DNA of 13,424 nt, taken from contig JBILTM010000147.1 of assembly GCA_044371545.1 (NCBI GenBank), positions 1 to 13,424 on the forward strand, given 5' to 3'. Every line of letters begins with the position of its first letter. The stretch's first letter is position 1. This DNA is from UBA4615 sp044371545 (GTDB lineage: Bacteria; Pseudomonadota; Gammaproteobacteria; Burkholderiales; Burkholderiaceae_E). The position numbers and the translations under genes are program-made. The notes under the pieces are model-generated. The model did not search any database and was not told the origin of the DNA. It saw only the letters and a list, made by a program, of their open reading frames with translations. This document shows, in pieces, positions 1-8,600 of this stretch.

Positions 1-490
1 TGAACCCGAAGCGCGTCAGGTCCCGGATCCGGCGCGGATAGAGCACGCCGTCGAGGTGGTCGCACTCGTGCTGCACGACCCGCGCGTGGAAGCCGCCGGC
101 CTCGCGCTCGATCGGCGTGCCGTTCGCGTCGAAGCCGCGGTAGCGGATGCGGGCGAACCGGGGCACCCAGCCGCGCAGGCCGGGCACGGACAGGCAGCCT
201 TCCCAGCCCTCCTCCTCCTCGGGGCCGAGCGGCTCGATCACCGGGTTCACCAGCACCGTCGGCGGCACCGGCTCGGCGTCGGGATAACGCGGGTTCGACT
301 CGAAGCCGAAGATCACCACGCGCAGGTCCACGCCGATCTGCGGCGCGGCGATGCCCGCGCCGTTGCGGGCGGCCATCGTGTCGAACAGGTCCGCGACCAG
401 CGCGTGCAGCTCGGGCGTGTCGAGCCGCTCGACCGGCTTGGCGACCCGCAGCAGCCTCGGGTCGCCCATCCTCAGCACCTCGCGGATCAT
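1..490 (-). CDS. def: Peptide deformylase (type I), 3' end cut by window edge
   Basis: Removes the formyl group from the N-terminal methionine of nascent proteins in the cytoplasm, using a metal-bound water. Reading leftward from ATG at 490-488, 163 codons are open and the gene runs off the window. All three family motifs are visible: GAGIAAPQ (residues 44-51), EGCLS (97-101, metal ligand Cys99) and HECDH (141-145, two His ligands and the catalytic Glu142). Type I enzymes are usually about 165-180 residues, so only a few C-terminal residues should be missing. The start MIREVLRMGDPRLL fits the family. The ATG overlaps the upstream mtnP-like stop codon (ATGA, 487-490), which suggests translational coupling. 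No fmt gene is adjacent, so this may be a second, non-fmt-linked deformylase; that is inference. Family assignment is very secure. Confidence 0.96.
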   Translation of the reverse strand, partial: MIREVLRMGDPRLLRVAKPVERLDTPELHALVADLFDTMAARNGAGIAAPQIGVDLRVVIFGFESNPRYPDAEPVPPTVLVNPVIEPLGPEEEEGWEGCLSVPGLRGWVPRFARIRYRGFDANGTPIEREAGGFHARVVQHECDHLDGVLYPRRIRDLTRFGF

Positions 491-1245
491 CGCGCGGCCC
501 CGGCCGCGAGCGACGCGCGCAGGTAGGCGGCGAGCACGCGGCGCGCGCGGACCATCGCCGCGTCCATCACCGCGCCCATCGCCTCCATCGAGATCGCGCG
601 GCGGCTGTCGCCAAGGCCGGCCGCGTGGTTGGCGACCACCGCGAGCACCGCATACGGCAGCGACAGCTCGCGGGCGAGCACCGCCTCGGGCATGCCGGTC
701 ATGCCGACCAGGTCGCAGCCGTCGCGCTCCATGCGGCGGATCTCGGCGGCGGTCTCGAGGCGCGGGCCCTGGGTGCAGCCGTAGCAGGCGCCGGCCGCGA
801 CCGGCTCGCCGGCGGCCGCCGCGGCGGCGAGCAGCCGAACGCGGATCGGCTCTGCGTAGGGCTCGGTGAAGTCGACGTGGGTGACCGGCGCGTCGCCCTC
901 GAAGAAGGTGCCCTTGCGGCCGTGGGTGTAGTCGACGATCTGGTCGGGCACGGCGAGCGCGCCGGGTCCGAGGTCGGCGCGGATCCCGCCGACGGTCGCG
1001 ATCGCGACCACCTCGGTCGCGCCCACGTGGTGCAGCGCCCAGAGATTGGCGCGGTAGTTGATCTGGTGCGGGGCGATGGTGTGACCATAGCCGTGGCGCG
1101 CGAGGAACACGACCTCGGCGCCGTCGATGGTGCCGAAGGACAGCGCGCACGAGGGATCGCCGTAGGGCGTGCGCACCACCTCGCGGCGCTCGAGCTTGAG
1201 GTCGGCGAGCCTGGCCAGCCCGCTGCCGCCGATGATCGCGTGCAT
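487..1245 (-). CDS. mtnP: S-methyl-5'-thioinosine / thioadenosine phosphorylase family (MTIP-like)
   Basis: 252-residue member of the trimeric PNP/MTAP phosphorylase family, which cleaves the glycosidic bond of a (methylthio)nucleoside with phosphate, here in methylthioadenosine salvage. Visible motifs: phosphate loop GGSGL (residues 6-10), ARHGYGH (49-55) with Arg50-His51, HQINYRAN (60-67), QGPRLETAAEIR (159-170) and GMTGMPEA (181-188). At the base-specificity site, where adenine-specific MTAPs have an Asp-x-Asp type sequence, this protein has ANHAAG with Asn206 and Ala208. Asn at the first of these positions is the pattern for 6-oxopurines, so methylthioinosine (or another 6-oxopurine nucleoside) is more likely than methylthioadenosine. 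The symbol is for the family. ATG at 1245-1243 is preceded by GGAG 9 nt upstream. It overlaps def by 4 nt and follows galU by 94 nt. Substrate is inferred. Confidence 0.88.
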   Translation of the reverse strand: MHAIIGGSGLARLADLKLERREVVRTPYGDPSCALSFGTIDGAEVVFLARHGYGHTIAPHQINYRANLWALHHVGATEVVAIATVGGIRADLGPGALAVPDQIVDYTHGRKGTFFEGDAPVTHVDFTEPYAEPIRVRLLAAAAAAGEPVAAGACYGCTQGPRLETAAEIRRMERDGCDLVGMTGMPEAVLARELSLPYAVLAVVANHAAGLGDSRRAISMEAMGAVMDAAMVRARRVLAAYLRASLAAGAAR

Positions 1246-1307
1246 GCGTGGGGACTCCGGGGCCCGCGCGGGGCCTGGACGGGAGGAACTCGTTCGGGGC
1301 CGGCCGC

Positions 1308-1328
1308 CGCGGCGTCGGTGACGCCGCG
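1308..1328 (-). other. 9-bp perfect hairpin in the galU-mtnP gap
   Basis: CGCGGCGTC and GACGCCGCG form a perfect 9-bp stem around a 3-nt loop, starting 11 nt after the galU stop codon. No T-run follows on the minus strand, so it is not a classical intrinsic terminator. It could stabilise the upstream mRNA 3' end, mark a processing point or be a weak terminator. A second short GC stem (1261-1275, GGCCC/GGGCC) lies just upstream of the mtnP ribosome-binding site. No AT-rich promoter-like sequence is seen in the gap. Confidence 0.5.
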
Positions 1329-1339
1329 CTGCCGGTGGC

Positions 1340-2224
1340 TCAGCGGACCTGGCGCTTCGCGAGGAAGGCGGCGAAGTCCTTGCCGACCTCGGGATGGCGC
1401 AGCGCCAGCTCCACCGTCGCCTGAAGATACCCGATCTTCGAGCCGCAATCGTAGCGGGTGCCGTCGAAGCGGTAGGCGAGCACCGGCTCGTCGTTGATCA
1501 GCTTCGCGAGCGCGTCGGTGAGCTGGATCTCGCCGCCCGCTCCGGGCTTGATGTTGGCGAGGTGGTCGAACACCAGCGGGGTCAGCACGTAGCGGCCGAC
1601 GACGGCCTGCGTCGACGGTGCGGCCTCGGGCTTCGGCTTCTCGACGATGCCGGTCACGCGCGCGGTGCGCTCGCCCCAGGGCGAGCTCGACACGATGCCG
1701 TACGACGAGGTCTCCTCGCGGGCCACCTCCTGCACCGCGAGCACGCTCGAGTGATGCTTGCCGTACTGCTCGACCATCTGCGCGAGCACCGCGGTGCCCT
1801 CGGCGCCAGGCTGCATCAGGTCGTCGGCGAGCAGCACCGCGAACGGCTCGTCGCCGACCACGGAGCGCGCGCACAGCACCGCGTGGCCCAGCCCGAGCGG
1901 CTCGGCCTGGCGGATGTACACGCAGTTGATGCCCTTCGGGGTGATGCCCTGGACGACCTCGAGCAGCGCCTTCTTGCCCTTGGCCTCGAGCTCCGACTCG
2001 AGTTCGTAGGCCTTGTCGAAGTGGTCCTCGATGCTGCGCTTGTTGCGCCCGGTGATGAAGATCATCTCGGTGCATCCGGCGGCCGCGGCCTCCTCGACGG
2101 CGTACTGGATCAGCGGCTTGTCGACGACCGGCAGCATCTCCTTCGGCGAGGCCTTCGTCGCCGGGAGGAACCGCGTGCCGAGGCCCGCGACGGGGAACAC
2201 CGCCTTCCTGATTTTCTTAGCCAT
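1340..2224 (-). CDS. galU: UTP--glucose-1-phosphate uridylyltransferase
   Basis: Makes UDP-glucose from UTP and glucose-1-phosphate in the cytoplasm, feeding LPS core, exopolysaccharide and galactose metabolism. The 294-residue protein has the usual length and order of parts: nucleotidyltransferase signature PVAGLGTRFLPATKASPKEM (residues 11-30), EPLGLGHAV (108-116), metal-binding acidic segment LLADDLM (131-137), GIVEKPKPE (192-200), GEIQLTDA (231-238) and DCGSKIGYLQA (259-269). The start at 2224-2222 gives MAKKIRKAVFPVAG, a typical N-terminus. The first codons are richer in A than the surrounding sequence, which would keep the initiation region unstructured. The gene begins inside the ligA 3' end (8-nt overlap) with only a weak CGGA-type ribosome-binding site, so coupling to ligA translation is likely. 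Function is certain at family level. Confidence 0.97.
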   Translation of the reverse strand: MAKKIRKAVFPVAGLGTRFLPATKASPKEMLPVVDKPLIQYAVEEAAAAGCTEMIFITGRNKRSIEDHFDKAYELESELEAKGKKALLEVVQGITPKGINCVYIRQAEPLGLGHAVLCARSVVGDEPFAVLLADDLMQPGAEGTAVLAQMVEQYGKHHSSVLAVQEVAREETSSYGIVSSSPWGERTARVTGIVEKPKPEAAPSTQAVVGRYVLTPLVFDHLANIKPGAGGEIQLTDALAKLINDEPVLAYRFDGTRYDCGSKIGYLQATVELALRHPEVGKDFAAFLAKRQVR

Positions 2225-4388
2225 CGTGTCCGATCATCCGAAGCAGTTGGTCGAGGTCGATCACCGGAATGCCCAGTTCCCGGGCCTTGGCAATTTTGCT
2301 GCCCGGGCTGTCGCCGGCGAGCACGAAGCTCGTCTTCTTCGAGACCGACCCGGTCGCGGCGCCCCCGTGGCGGCGGATCAGGTCCTCGGCCTCGTCGCGG
2401 CCCAGCCCGGGCAGGGTGCCGGTGACGACGATGGTGCGACCGGCGAGCGCCCCGCCCGCCCCGTCGGCCGACGGCTGGCCGACGGCGACCCCCTCGGAGG
2501 CGGCGGGGGCGTTGCGCCGTCGCGCCGGTGGCGTCGGCTCGACGCCCGCGGCCCGCAGCGCCGCCACCACCTCCCGATTGTGCGGCTCGGCCGCGAACGC
2601 CTCGATGGCGCGCATGATCTCGGGGCCGACGCCTTCCAGCGGCACCTGCACCAGGGGCTCGCCCTTGGCCCGCGCCTTCGCGTTGAGCTTCTGCGCGGCC
2701 GCCTTGGCCTCGATCGTCGCCGCCCAGTCCGCGTCCAGCACCGCCTCGACGCCGCCGAGCTCGGACGCGAGGATCCGCGCCACCTCCTCGCCGACGTGGC
2801 GGATGCCGAGCGCGAACAGGAAGCGCTCGAGCGCGACCCGCCGCGAGCCGTCGATCGACGCGACCAGGTTCGCCGCCGACTTCTCGCCCATGCGGTCGAG
2901 CCCGGCGAGCGTGGCGGCGTCGAGCCGGTACAGGTCGGCCGGCGTCTGCACCAGGTCGCGCTCGACCAGCTGCTCGACGATCCGCTCGCCGAGCCCGTCG
3001 ATGTCCATCGCCCGGCGCTGCGCGAAGTGCAGCAGCGCCTGCCTGCGCTGCGCCTTGCAGTAGAGGCCGCCGACGCAGCGCCACGCGACCTCGCCCTCCT
3101 CCCGCACCGCGGCCGAGCCGCAGACCGGGCAGCGCGCGGGCATCGTGAAGCGGCGCGCGTCGGGCGGCCGGCGCTCGGGCACCGCGCGCGCGACCTCGGG
3201 GATCACGTCGCCGGCGCGGCGCACGACGACCGTGTCGCCGATCATCAGGTCCTTGCGCGCGAGCTCGTCCTCGTTGTGCAGCGTCGCGTTGGTGACGGTG
3301 ACGCCGCCGACGAAGACGGGCTTCAGGCGCGCGACCGGTGTCAGCACACCGGTGCGTCCGACCTGCACGTCGATCGCGAGCAGCTCGGTCAGCGCCTCCT
3401 CGGCCGGGAACTTGTGGGCGACGGCGAAGCGCGGCGCGCGCGCGACGTAGCCGATCGCCTCGTGCCAGGCGCGCTGGTCGACCTTGTAGACGACGCCGTC
3501 GATGTCGAAGGGCAGCGTCGGGCGCTTCGCGCCGACGTCGCGGTAGAACGCGAGCAGGCCCTCCGCGTCGGGCACGGTGCAGCGGTGCGGACCGACCGGG
3601 AAGCCGAGCGCGGCGAACCAGTCGAGCAGGCCGGCGTGCGACGCGGGCACCTCGACCTCGTCCGAGACCTCGCCGAGGCCGTAGGCGAAGAAGCTCAGCG
3701 GCCGCTGCGCGGTCAGCGCCGGGTCGAGCTGGCGCAGGCTGCCGGCGGCGGCGTTGCGCGGATTGACGAAGGTCTTCTCGCCGCGCGCGGCCTGCTGCGC
3801 GTTCATCCGCTCGAAGTCGCGGCGGAACATCAGCACCTCGCCGCGGACCTCCAGGCGGCGCGGCGCCGGGCCGTCGAGCTTGAGCGGGATCGCCCGGACG
3901 GTGCGCAGGTTCGAGGTCACGTCCTCGCCGACCGCGCCGTCGCCGCGGGTCGCGCCCTGCACGAAGCGGCCGTCCTCGTAGCGCAGGCTGATCGCGAGGC
4001 CATCGAACTTGAGCTCGGCGCAGTAGCGCAGCCCGGCCGCGTCGATCCCGGCCGTCAGCAGCGCCTCGCGCACCCGGCGGTCGAAGCCGCGGACGTCGTC
4101 GTCGGCGAACGCGTTCTGCAGCGACAGCATCGGGAGCGCGTGGACGACCTGGCCGAATGCGGCGACCGCCTGGCCGCCGACCCGGCGGGTGGGCGAGTCG
4201 GGCGAGTCGAACTCCGGGTGCTCGGCTTCGAGCCGCTGCAGCTCGAGGAACAGGCGGTCGTACTCGGCGTCGGGCACCGACGGCGCGTCGAGCACGTAGT
4301 ACGCGTGGTTGTGCCGCGCGAGTTCGTCGCGCAGTGCCTCGATGCGCGCCCGGGCGTCGCCGGGACCGGGAGCGCCGGGCGGGCTCAT
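2217..4388 (-). CDS. ligA: NAD-dependent DNA ligase
   Basis: Seals nicks in replication and repair using NAD+ as adenylate donor. The 723-residue protein shows the full LigA layout: Ia domain with HNHAYYVLD (residues 26-34), adenylation domain with ELKFDG (125-130, nucleotide-accepting Lys127), RGE (182-184) and FDIDGVVYKV (294-303), OB fold (about 330-410), zinc finger with Cys420, Cys423, Cys438 and Cys444, helix-hairpin-helix repeats (about 460-600) and a C-terminal BRCT domain (about 646-723). It is longer than E. coli LigA (671). The extra length lies mainly in a basic stretch near 557-585 inside the HhH region and a proline/alanine-rich linker near 617-645 before BRCT. ATG at 4388-4386 follows the zipA stop by 13 nt, with GAGGGG spanning the gap as ribosome-binding site. 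All catalytic residues checked are present. Confidence 0.97.
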   Translation of the reverse strand: MSPPGAPGPGDARARIEALRDELARHNHAYYVLDAPSVPDAEYDRLFLELQRLEAEHPEFDSPDSPTRRVGGQAVAAFGQVVHALPMLSLQNAFADDDVRGFDRRVREALLTAGIDAAGLRYCAELKFDGLAISLRYEDGRFVQGATRGDGAVGEDVTSNLRTVRAIPLKLDGPAPRRLEVRGEVLMFRRDFERMNAQQAARGEKTFVNPRNAAAGSLRQLDPALTAQRPLSFFAYGLGEVSDEVEVPASHAGLLDWFAALGFPVGPHRCTVPDAEGLLAFYRDVGAKRPTLPFDIDGVVYKVDQRAWHEAIGYVARAPRFAVAHKFPAEEALTELLAIDVQVGRTGVLTPVARLKPVFVGGVTVTNATLHNEDELARKDLMIGDTVVVRRAGDVIPEVARAVPERRPPDARRFTMPARCPVCGSAAVREEGEVAWRCVGGLYCKAQRRQALLHFAQRRAMDIDGLGERIVEQLVERDLVQTPADLYRLDAATLAGLDRMGEKSAANLVASIDGSRRVALERFLFALGIRHVGEEVARILASELGGVEAVLDADWAATIEAKAAAQKLNAKARAKGEPLVQVPLEGVGPEIMRAIEAFAAEPHNREVVAALRAAGVEPTPPARRRNAPAASEGVAVGQPSADGAGGALAGRTIVVTGTLPGLGRDEAEDLIRRHGGAATGSVSKKTSFVLAGDSPGSKIAKARELGIPVIDLDQLLRMIGHDG

Positions 4389-4401
4389 CCCCGCGCGCCC
4401 C

Positions 4402-5628
4402 TCAGTTGAAGACCCGCAGCGCGGCGGGCGAGCCGGCGTCGAGTCCGGCCTCGTGCAGCGTGCGATAGCGCATCGCGAGCTGACGCTCCACCTCGGCCGC
4501 GGCGGCGTCGGTCAGCGGCCGGTTCGCGTCGTCGACGACCTGCCCGCCGGTGCGCTCCGCGCAGGCGCGCGCGGCCTCGACCATCCGCTGCCACGGCTCG
4601 AGGTGCTCGGGCGCGCGCGGCACGTCGAGCAGCAGCGTCAGCTGCTCGGCACGCTCGCCGAGCGCGAGCGAGAACAGCACCTCGCCCTCGTCGCCGAGCG
4701 CGGCGAACCGGGTGTTGCCGCGCTCCAGCAGGCCGAGGCCGCCGGCGAGCGCCGCGAGGTCCGCGGGCGACAGCGCGGTCGGCGTCTCGACGTTCAGGCC
4801 GATCACCGCGTCGAGCTGGGCGCAGGCCTCGTCGAGCTGGCGCGCGTGGTCGAGCACCGGCCCCATGTCGGGCACGATCGCGCCGCCGGCGCCGATCGCG
4901 CGGCCGAGCGCCTGCATCGCGCTCGCGAACTCGGAGAACTCCATCGCGTTGAGCGGGCCGTGACGGTTCGCGAGCAGCACGCCGGCTCGCGCGCGCCGCA
5001 CCGCGCCGAACGAGGCCTGCGGCACCGACCAGCGGCCGTCGCCGACGTCGGCCTCGACCGCGATCGGCTTGGAGCCGGCGCGCCGAAGCGTCGAGGCGGC
5101 TCCGAGCAGCCGCTCGGGGGCGATCGGGGCGCCGAGGCCGAAGACCACGATGCAGTCGAGGCGCGGGTCGAGGATCGGTCCGGCGACGCCGTCGGGTGCG
5201 AGCGTCGCGGTCTCGTCGTCGAACCCGGGCTCGTCGTCGTCGGCCGACGCGTGCTCGAGGGTCGGCACGTCCTCGTCATGACCGATCGGCTCGGGCGCGG
5301 CGGCCCGGGGCACCGTCGCACGCGGCTCGGACGGGGCGGCGGGTACGGGCGGGGCGGGTCGCGGCCCCGAGGGGCCGAGGGTCGGCTCGATGCGCTGCCC
5401 GGGCGTCGGCGCGGCGGGCGTGGCCGGCGCGGACGCGCCGCCGCCGACCGTCGGCTCGGCGCGCGGTGCGGGAGCGTGCGGGCGCGCGGCCGGCCTGCCG
5501 GCGCCCGCGAGCTTCTCGCGGAACGCGTCGCGCAGCCGGGTCTGGCGGCCCTGCAGCAGGTTGAACGCCAGCACCACCGCGATCGCGATGACGAACAGGC
5601 CGATCAGGCTCGCCCAGAGCGTGTCCAT
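4402..5628 (-). CDS. zipA: Cell division protein ZipA (FtsZ-binding membrane anchor)
   Basis: 408-residue inner-membrane protein expected to tether FtsZ to the membrane at the division site. Visible layout: one N-terminal membrane segment (about residues 5-25, WASLIGLFVIAIAVVLAFNLL) followed by a basic patch (28-39); a long Pro/Ala-rich linker (45-115) with short repeats EPTVG (58-62) and EPTLG (81-85) and a related VPTLE (121-125); an acidic stretch (117-139); and a C-terminal globular region (about 155-400) matching the ZipA FtsZ-binding domain in position and general pattern. The ZipA call rests on this architecture plus position between smc and ligA, an order shared with pseudomonads. ATG at 5628-5626 overlaps the smc stop by 1 nt (TGATG), with GGAGG 7 nt upstream. 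The C-terminal domain is divergent from E. coli ZipA, so the partner is inferred. Confidence 0.85.
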   Translation of the reverse strand: MDTLWASLIGLFVIAIAVVLAFNLLQGRQTRLRDAFREKLAGAGRPAARPHAPAPRAEPTVGGGASAPATPAAPTPGQRIEPTLGPSGPRPAPPVPAAPSEPRATVPRAAAPEPIGHDEDVPTLEHASADDDEPGFDDETATLAPDGVAGPILDPRLDCIVVFGLGAPIAPERLLGAASTLRRAGSKPIAVEADVGDGRWSVPQASFGAVRRARAGVLLANRHGPLNAMEFSEFASAMQALGRAIGAGGAIVPDMGPVLDHARQLDEACAQLDAVIGLNVETPTALSPADLAALAGGLGLLERGNTRFAALGDEGEVLFSLALGERAEQLTLLLDVPRAPEHLEPWQRMVEAARACAERTGGQVVDDANRPLTDAAAAEVERQLAMRYRTLHEAGLDAGSPAALRVFN

Positions 5629-8600
5629 CAGGCCGCCTCCGCGAAGCCCGCCGCCGCCTCGAGGTCGACCGCGACGATCCGCGACACGCCGCGCTCCTGC
5701 ATCGTCACGCCGACCAGCTGCTGGGCGAGCTCCATCGCGATCTTGTTGTGGGTGATGAACAGGAACTGCGTCTGGTCGGCCATCCGGCGGACCATCGCGC
5801 AGTAGCGCTCGGTGTTCGCGTCGTCGAGCGGCGCGTCGACCTCGTCGAGCAGGCAGAACGGCGCCGGGTTCAGCTGGAACAGCGCGAACACCAGCGCGAT
5901 CGCGGTGAGCGCCTTCTCGCCGCCCGAGAGCAGATGGACCGACTGGTTGCGCTTGCCCGGCGGCTGCGCGACCACGGTGACGCCCGAGTCGAGGATCTCC
6001 TCGCCGGTCAGCACGAGCCGTGCCTCGCCGCCGCCGAACAGCTCGGGAAACAGCGTCCCGAAGTGCGTGTTGACGGTGTCGAAGGTCTCCTGCAGCAGCG
6101 AGCGGGTCTCGCGGTCGATCCTGCGGATCGCGTCCTCGAGCGTCGTGATCGCCTCGTTCAGGTCCTTCGACTGCGCGTCGAGGAAGTCGCGACGCTCGCG
6201 CGACGCGGTCAGCTCGTCGAGCGCCGCGAGGTTGACCGCGCCGAGCGCGGCGATCGCGTTCGACAGGCGCGTGACTTCGCCCTGGAGCCAGGACGGCCTC
6301 GGCGCCTGCTCGAAGCGCGCGCGGACCTCGGCCTCGTCGACCTCGGCCTGCGCGAGCTGCTCGGCGAACTGCTCGGCGCCGATCCGCGCGGCCTGCTCCT
6401 TGAGCTGCAGCTCGGTCAGGCGCGCCCGCAGCGGCTCCTGGGCGCGCTCGTGGCCGAGCCGCGCCTCGTCGAGCTCGCGCATCCGGGCGGTCAGCGCGTC
6501 GAGCTGGGCGCGCACCTCGGCGAGGGCCCGCTCGGCGCGCACCCGCGCGTCGAGCGCGTCCTGCAGCCCGGCGCGCGCCGCCTCGTCCGACAGCTCGGCG
6601 AGCCGGGTGTTCAGCGCTTCGGACTCCCCGAGCCCCTGCTCGATCGCGATGCGGGCCTGGTCGATCTGCTCGCGCAGTGACTGGCGCCGCGCCTCGATCT
6701 CGCGGACCGAGAACGCCGCCTCGCGCTCCTCGCGCTCGAGCTCGCGCTGCCGGTCGCGCGCGGTGCCGAGCGCCGCGTCGGCGTCCTCCCAGGCGACGCG
6801 CCGGGATTCGACATCCTCCTGCCGCTCGGCGAGCTCGAGGTCGAGCGACTCGAAGCGCGCCGCCTCCTCCTCGAGCGCGCGGCCGCGCTCGGCGAGCTGT
6901 CCCTCGACCTCGGCGAGGTCGGCGTCGAGCCGTGCGCGATCGGCGCTCGCGCGCTGCACCTGCTGCGCGCAGCGCTCGGTGTCCAGCCGCAGCGCGGCGG
7001 CCGCGCGCACCGCCTGCGACAGCGCGTCGCGGTCGGCGGCGACCGTCGTCCGCGCCTCGCCGGCGGCGGCCTCGGTACGCGCCGCGGTCGCGCGCGCCTC
7101 GTCGGCGATCAGCTCGAGCGCGCGGTGCTCGCGGGTCAGGTTCTCGAGTTCCTGCTGGCGCGCGAGCACGCCGTCCTGCTCGGCGTCGAGCGCGTAGAGC
7201 TGCACGCCGAAGCGGCCCACCGCATGCCCGCTGCGCAGCACGTACTGCCCGCCGAGCGGCAGCACGTCGCGGCCCGCGAGCGCCTGCGCGGCCGAGTCCG
7301 CGCACCAGCTGCCGTGCAGCCAATCGTCGAGCAGCGCGCGGACCTGCGGGTCGGGCGTGTGGACCTGCGACGAGAGCGCGGCAAGCCCCGCCGGCACAGG
7401 GCCGGGCTCGGCCGGCGCGCGCGGCGCGGTCGCGTAGAAGCCGACCTTTGCCGGCGGCCGCTCGTCGAGCAGCCCCGCGAGCGGGTCGATGCGACCGACC
7501 TCGAGCGCCTGCACGCGTTCGCGCAGCACCGCCTCGACCGCGGCCTCCCAGCCGGGCTCGATGCGCAGCCGCTGCCAGAGCCGCTTCATGCCGTCCAGGC
7601 CGTGCTGCTTCAGCCACGGCGCAGTCTTGCCCTCGGTGCGCACGCGCTCCTGGATCTGGCGCAGCGCCGCGATCCGCGCGTCGACCTGCGCGACCTTCGC
7701 GAGCGCCTCGCGCAGCGCGTCCTGCGCCGGCGCGCGGCGCGCGTCGAGTTCGCCCCAGCGCGCCTCGCCCTCGGCAACCCGCTCGCCGGCCGCCTCCTCG
7801 ACCGCCTCGGCCTCGGCGAGCCGCTCGCGCAACGCGTCGAGCTGCGCCTGCGGCGCCTCGCCGAGCCGACCGAGCTCGTCGCGCAGCCGGGCCTCCCGGT
7901 CGCCCAGGCCGCGCAGCGCCTCCTCGATGCCGCGCTGCCGGGTCGCCGCGACCTGGATCGCCTGTGCGGTCTCGGCCGCGCGGGCGCGCGACACGTCGAG
8001 CGCCTCGCGCGCGTCGCGCAGCGCCTCCTCGACCGCCGGCAGCCCCGCGCCCGCGTCGTCGAGCCGCTGCGCGAGCACCGCCTGGCGCTCCTCGGCGGCG
8101 GCGAGGTCCTCGTCGCTGCGCACCAGCCCGTCCGCTGCGGCCGCGTCTCGCTCGCGGGCCGCCTCGACCTGCGCCTGCAGTCCGGCGAGCCGCTCGCGCA
8201 ACTGCGCCTGCGAATCGGCGACGAAGCGGATCTGGTTCTCGAGGCGGGTCACCTCGCCGTTCGCCTCGTAGTACGCCCCCTGCGCGCGGTGCACCGCGTC
8301 GCTCGAGCCGTAGTGCGCGGCACGCGTGTGCTCGAGCTCGGCCTCGACCGAGCGCTGCTTCGCGAGCTCGGCCTCGATCGCGTTCGCCACCTCGTCGAGC
8401 TGGCGCGCGACCTTCTGCTGCTCGCCGAGCGCCTCGTCGCGCCGCACGATCCACAGCATCCGCTGCTTGCCCTCGCGCTCGGCCTCGAGCTCGCGGTACT
8501 CGCGCGCCACCTCGGCCTGCCGCTCGAGCTTCTCGATCTGGCCGCCGAGCTCGCGCAGGATGTCCTCGACGCGGGTCAGGTTCTCGCGGGTGTCGGACAG

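Noticed and set aside
699..2075. Minus-strand open frame spanning mtnP and galU
   Set aside because: Out of frame with both genes and lacking any motif.
2013..4409. Open frame of 798 codons on the plus strand opposite ligA/galU
   Set aside because: Antisense to two secure genes. Its composition is rich in Arg, Ala, Asp and His with no recognisable motif, the usual result of high GC removing stop codons.
4309..5805. Open frame of 498 codons on the plus strand opposite zipA
   Set aside because: Antisense shadow without motifs. zipA on the other strand has a membrane segment, ordered domains and a ribosome-binding site.
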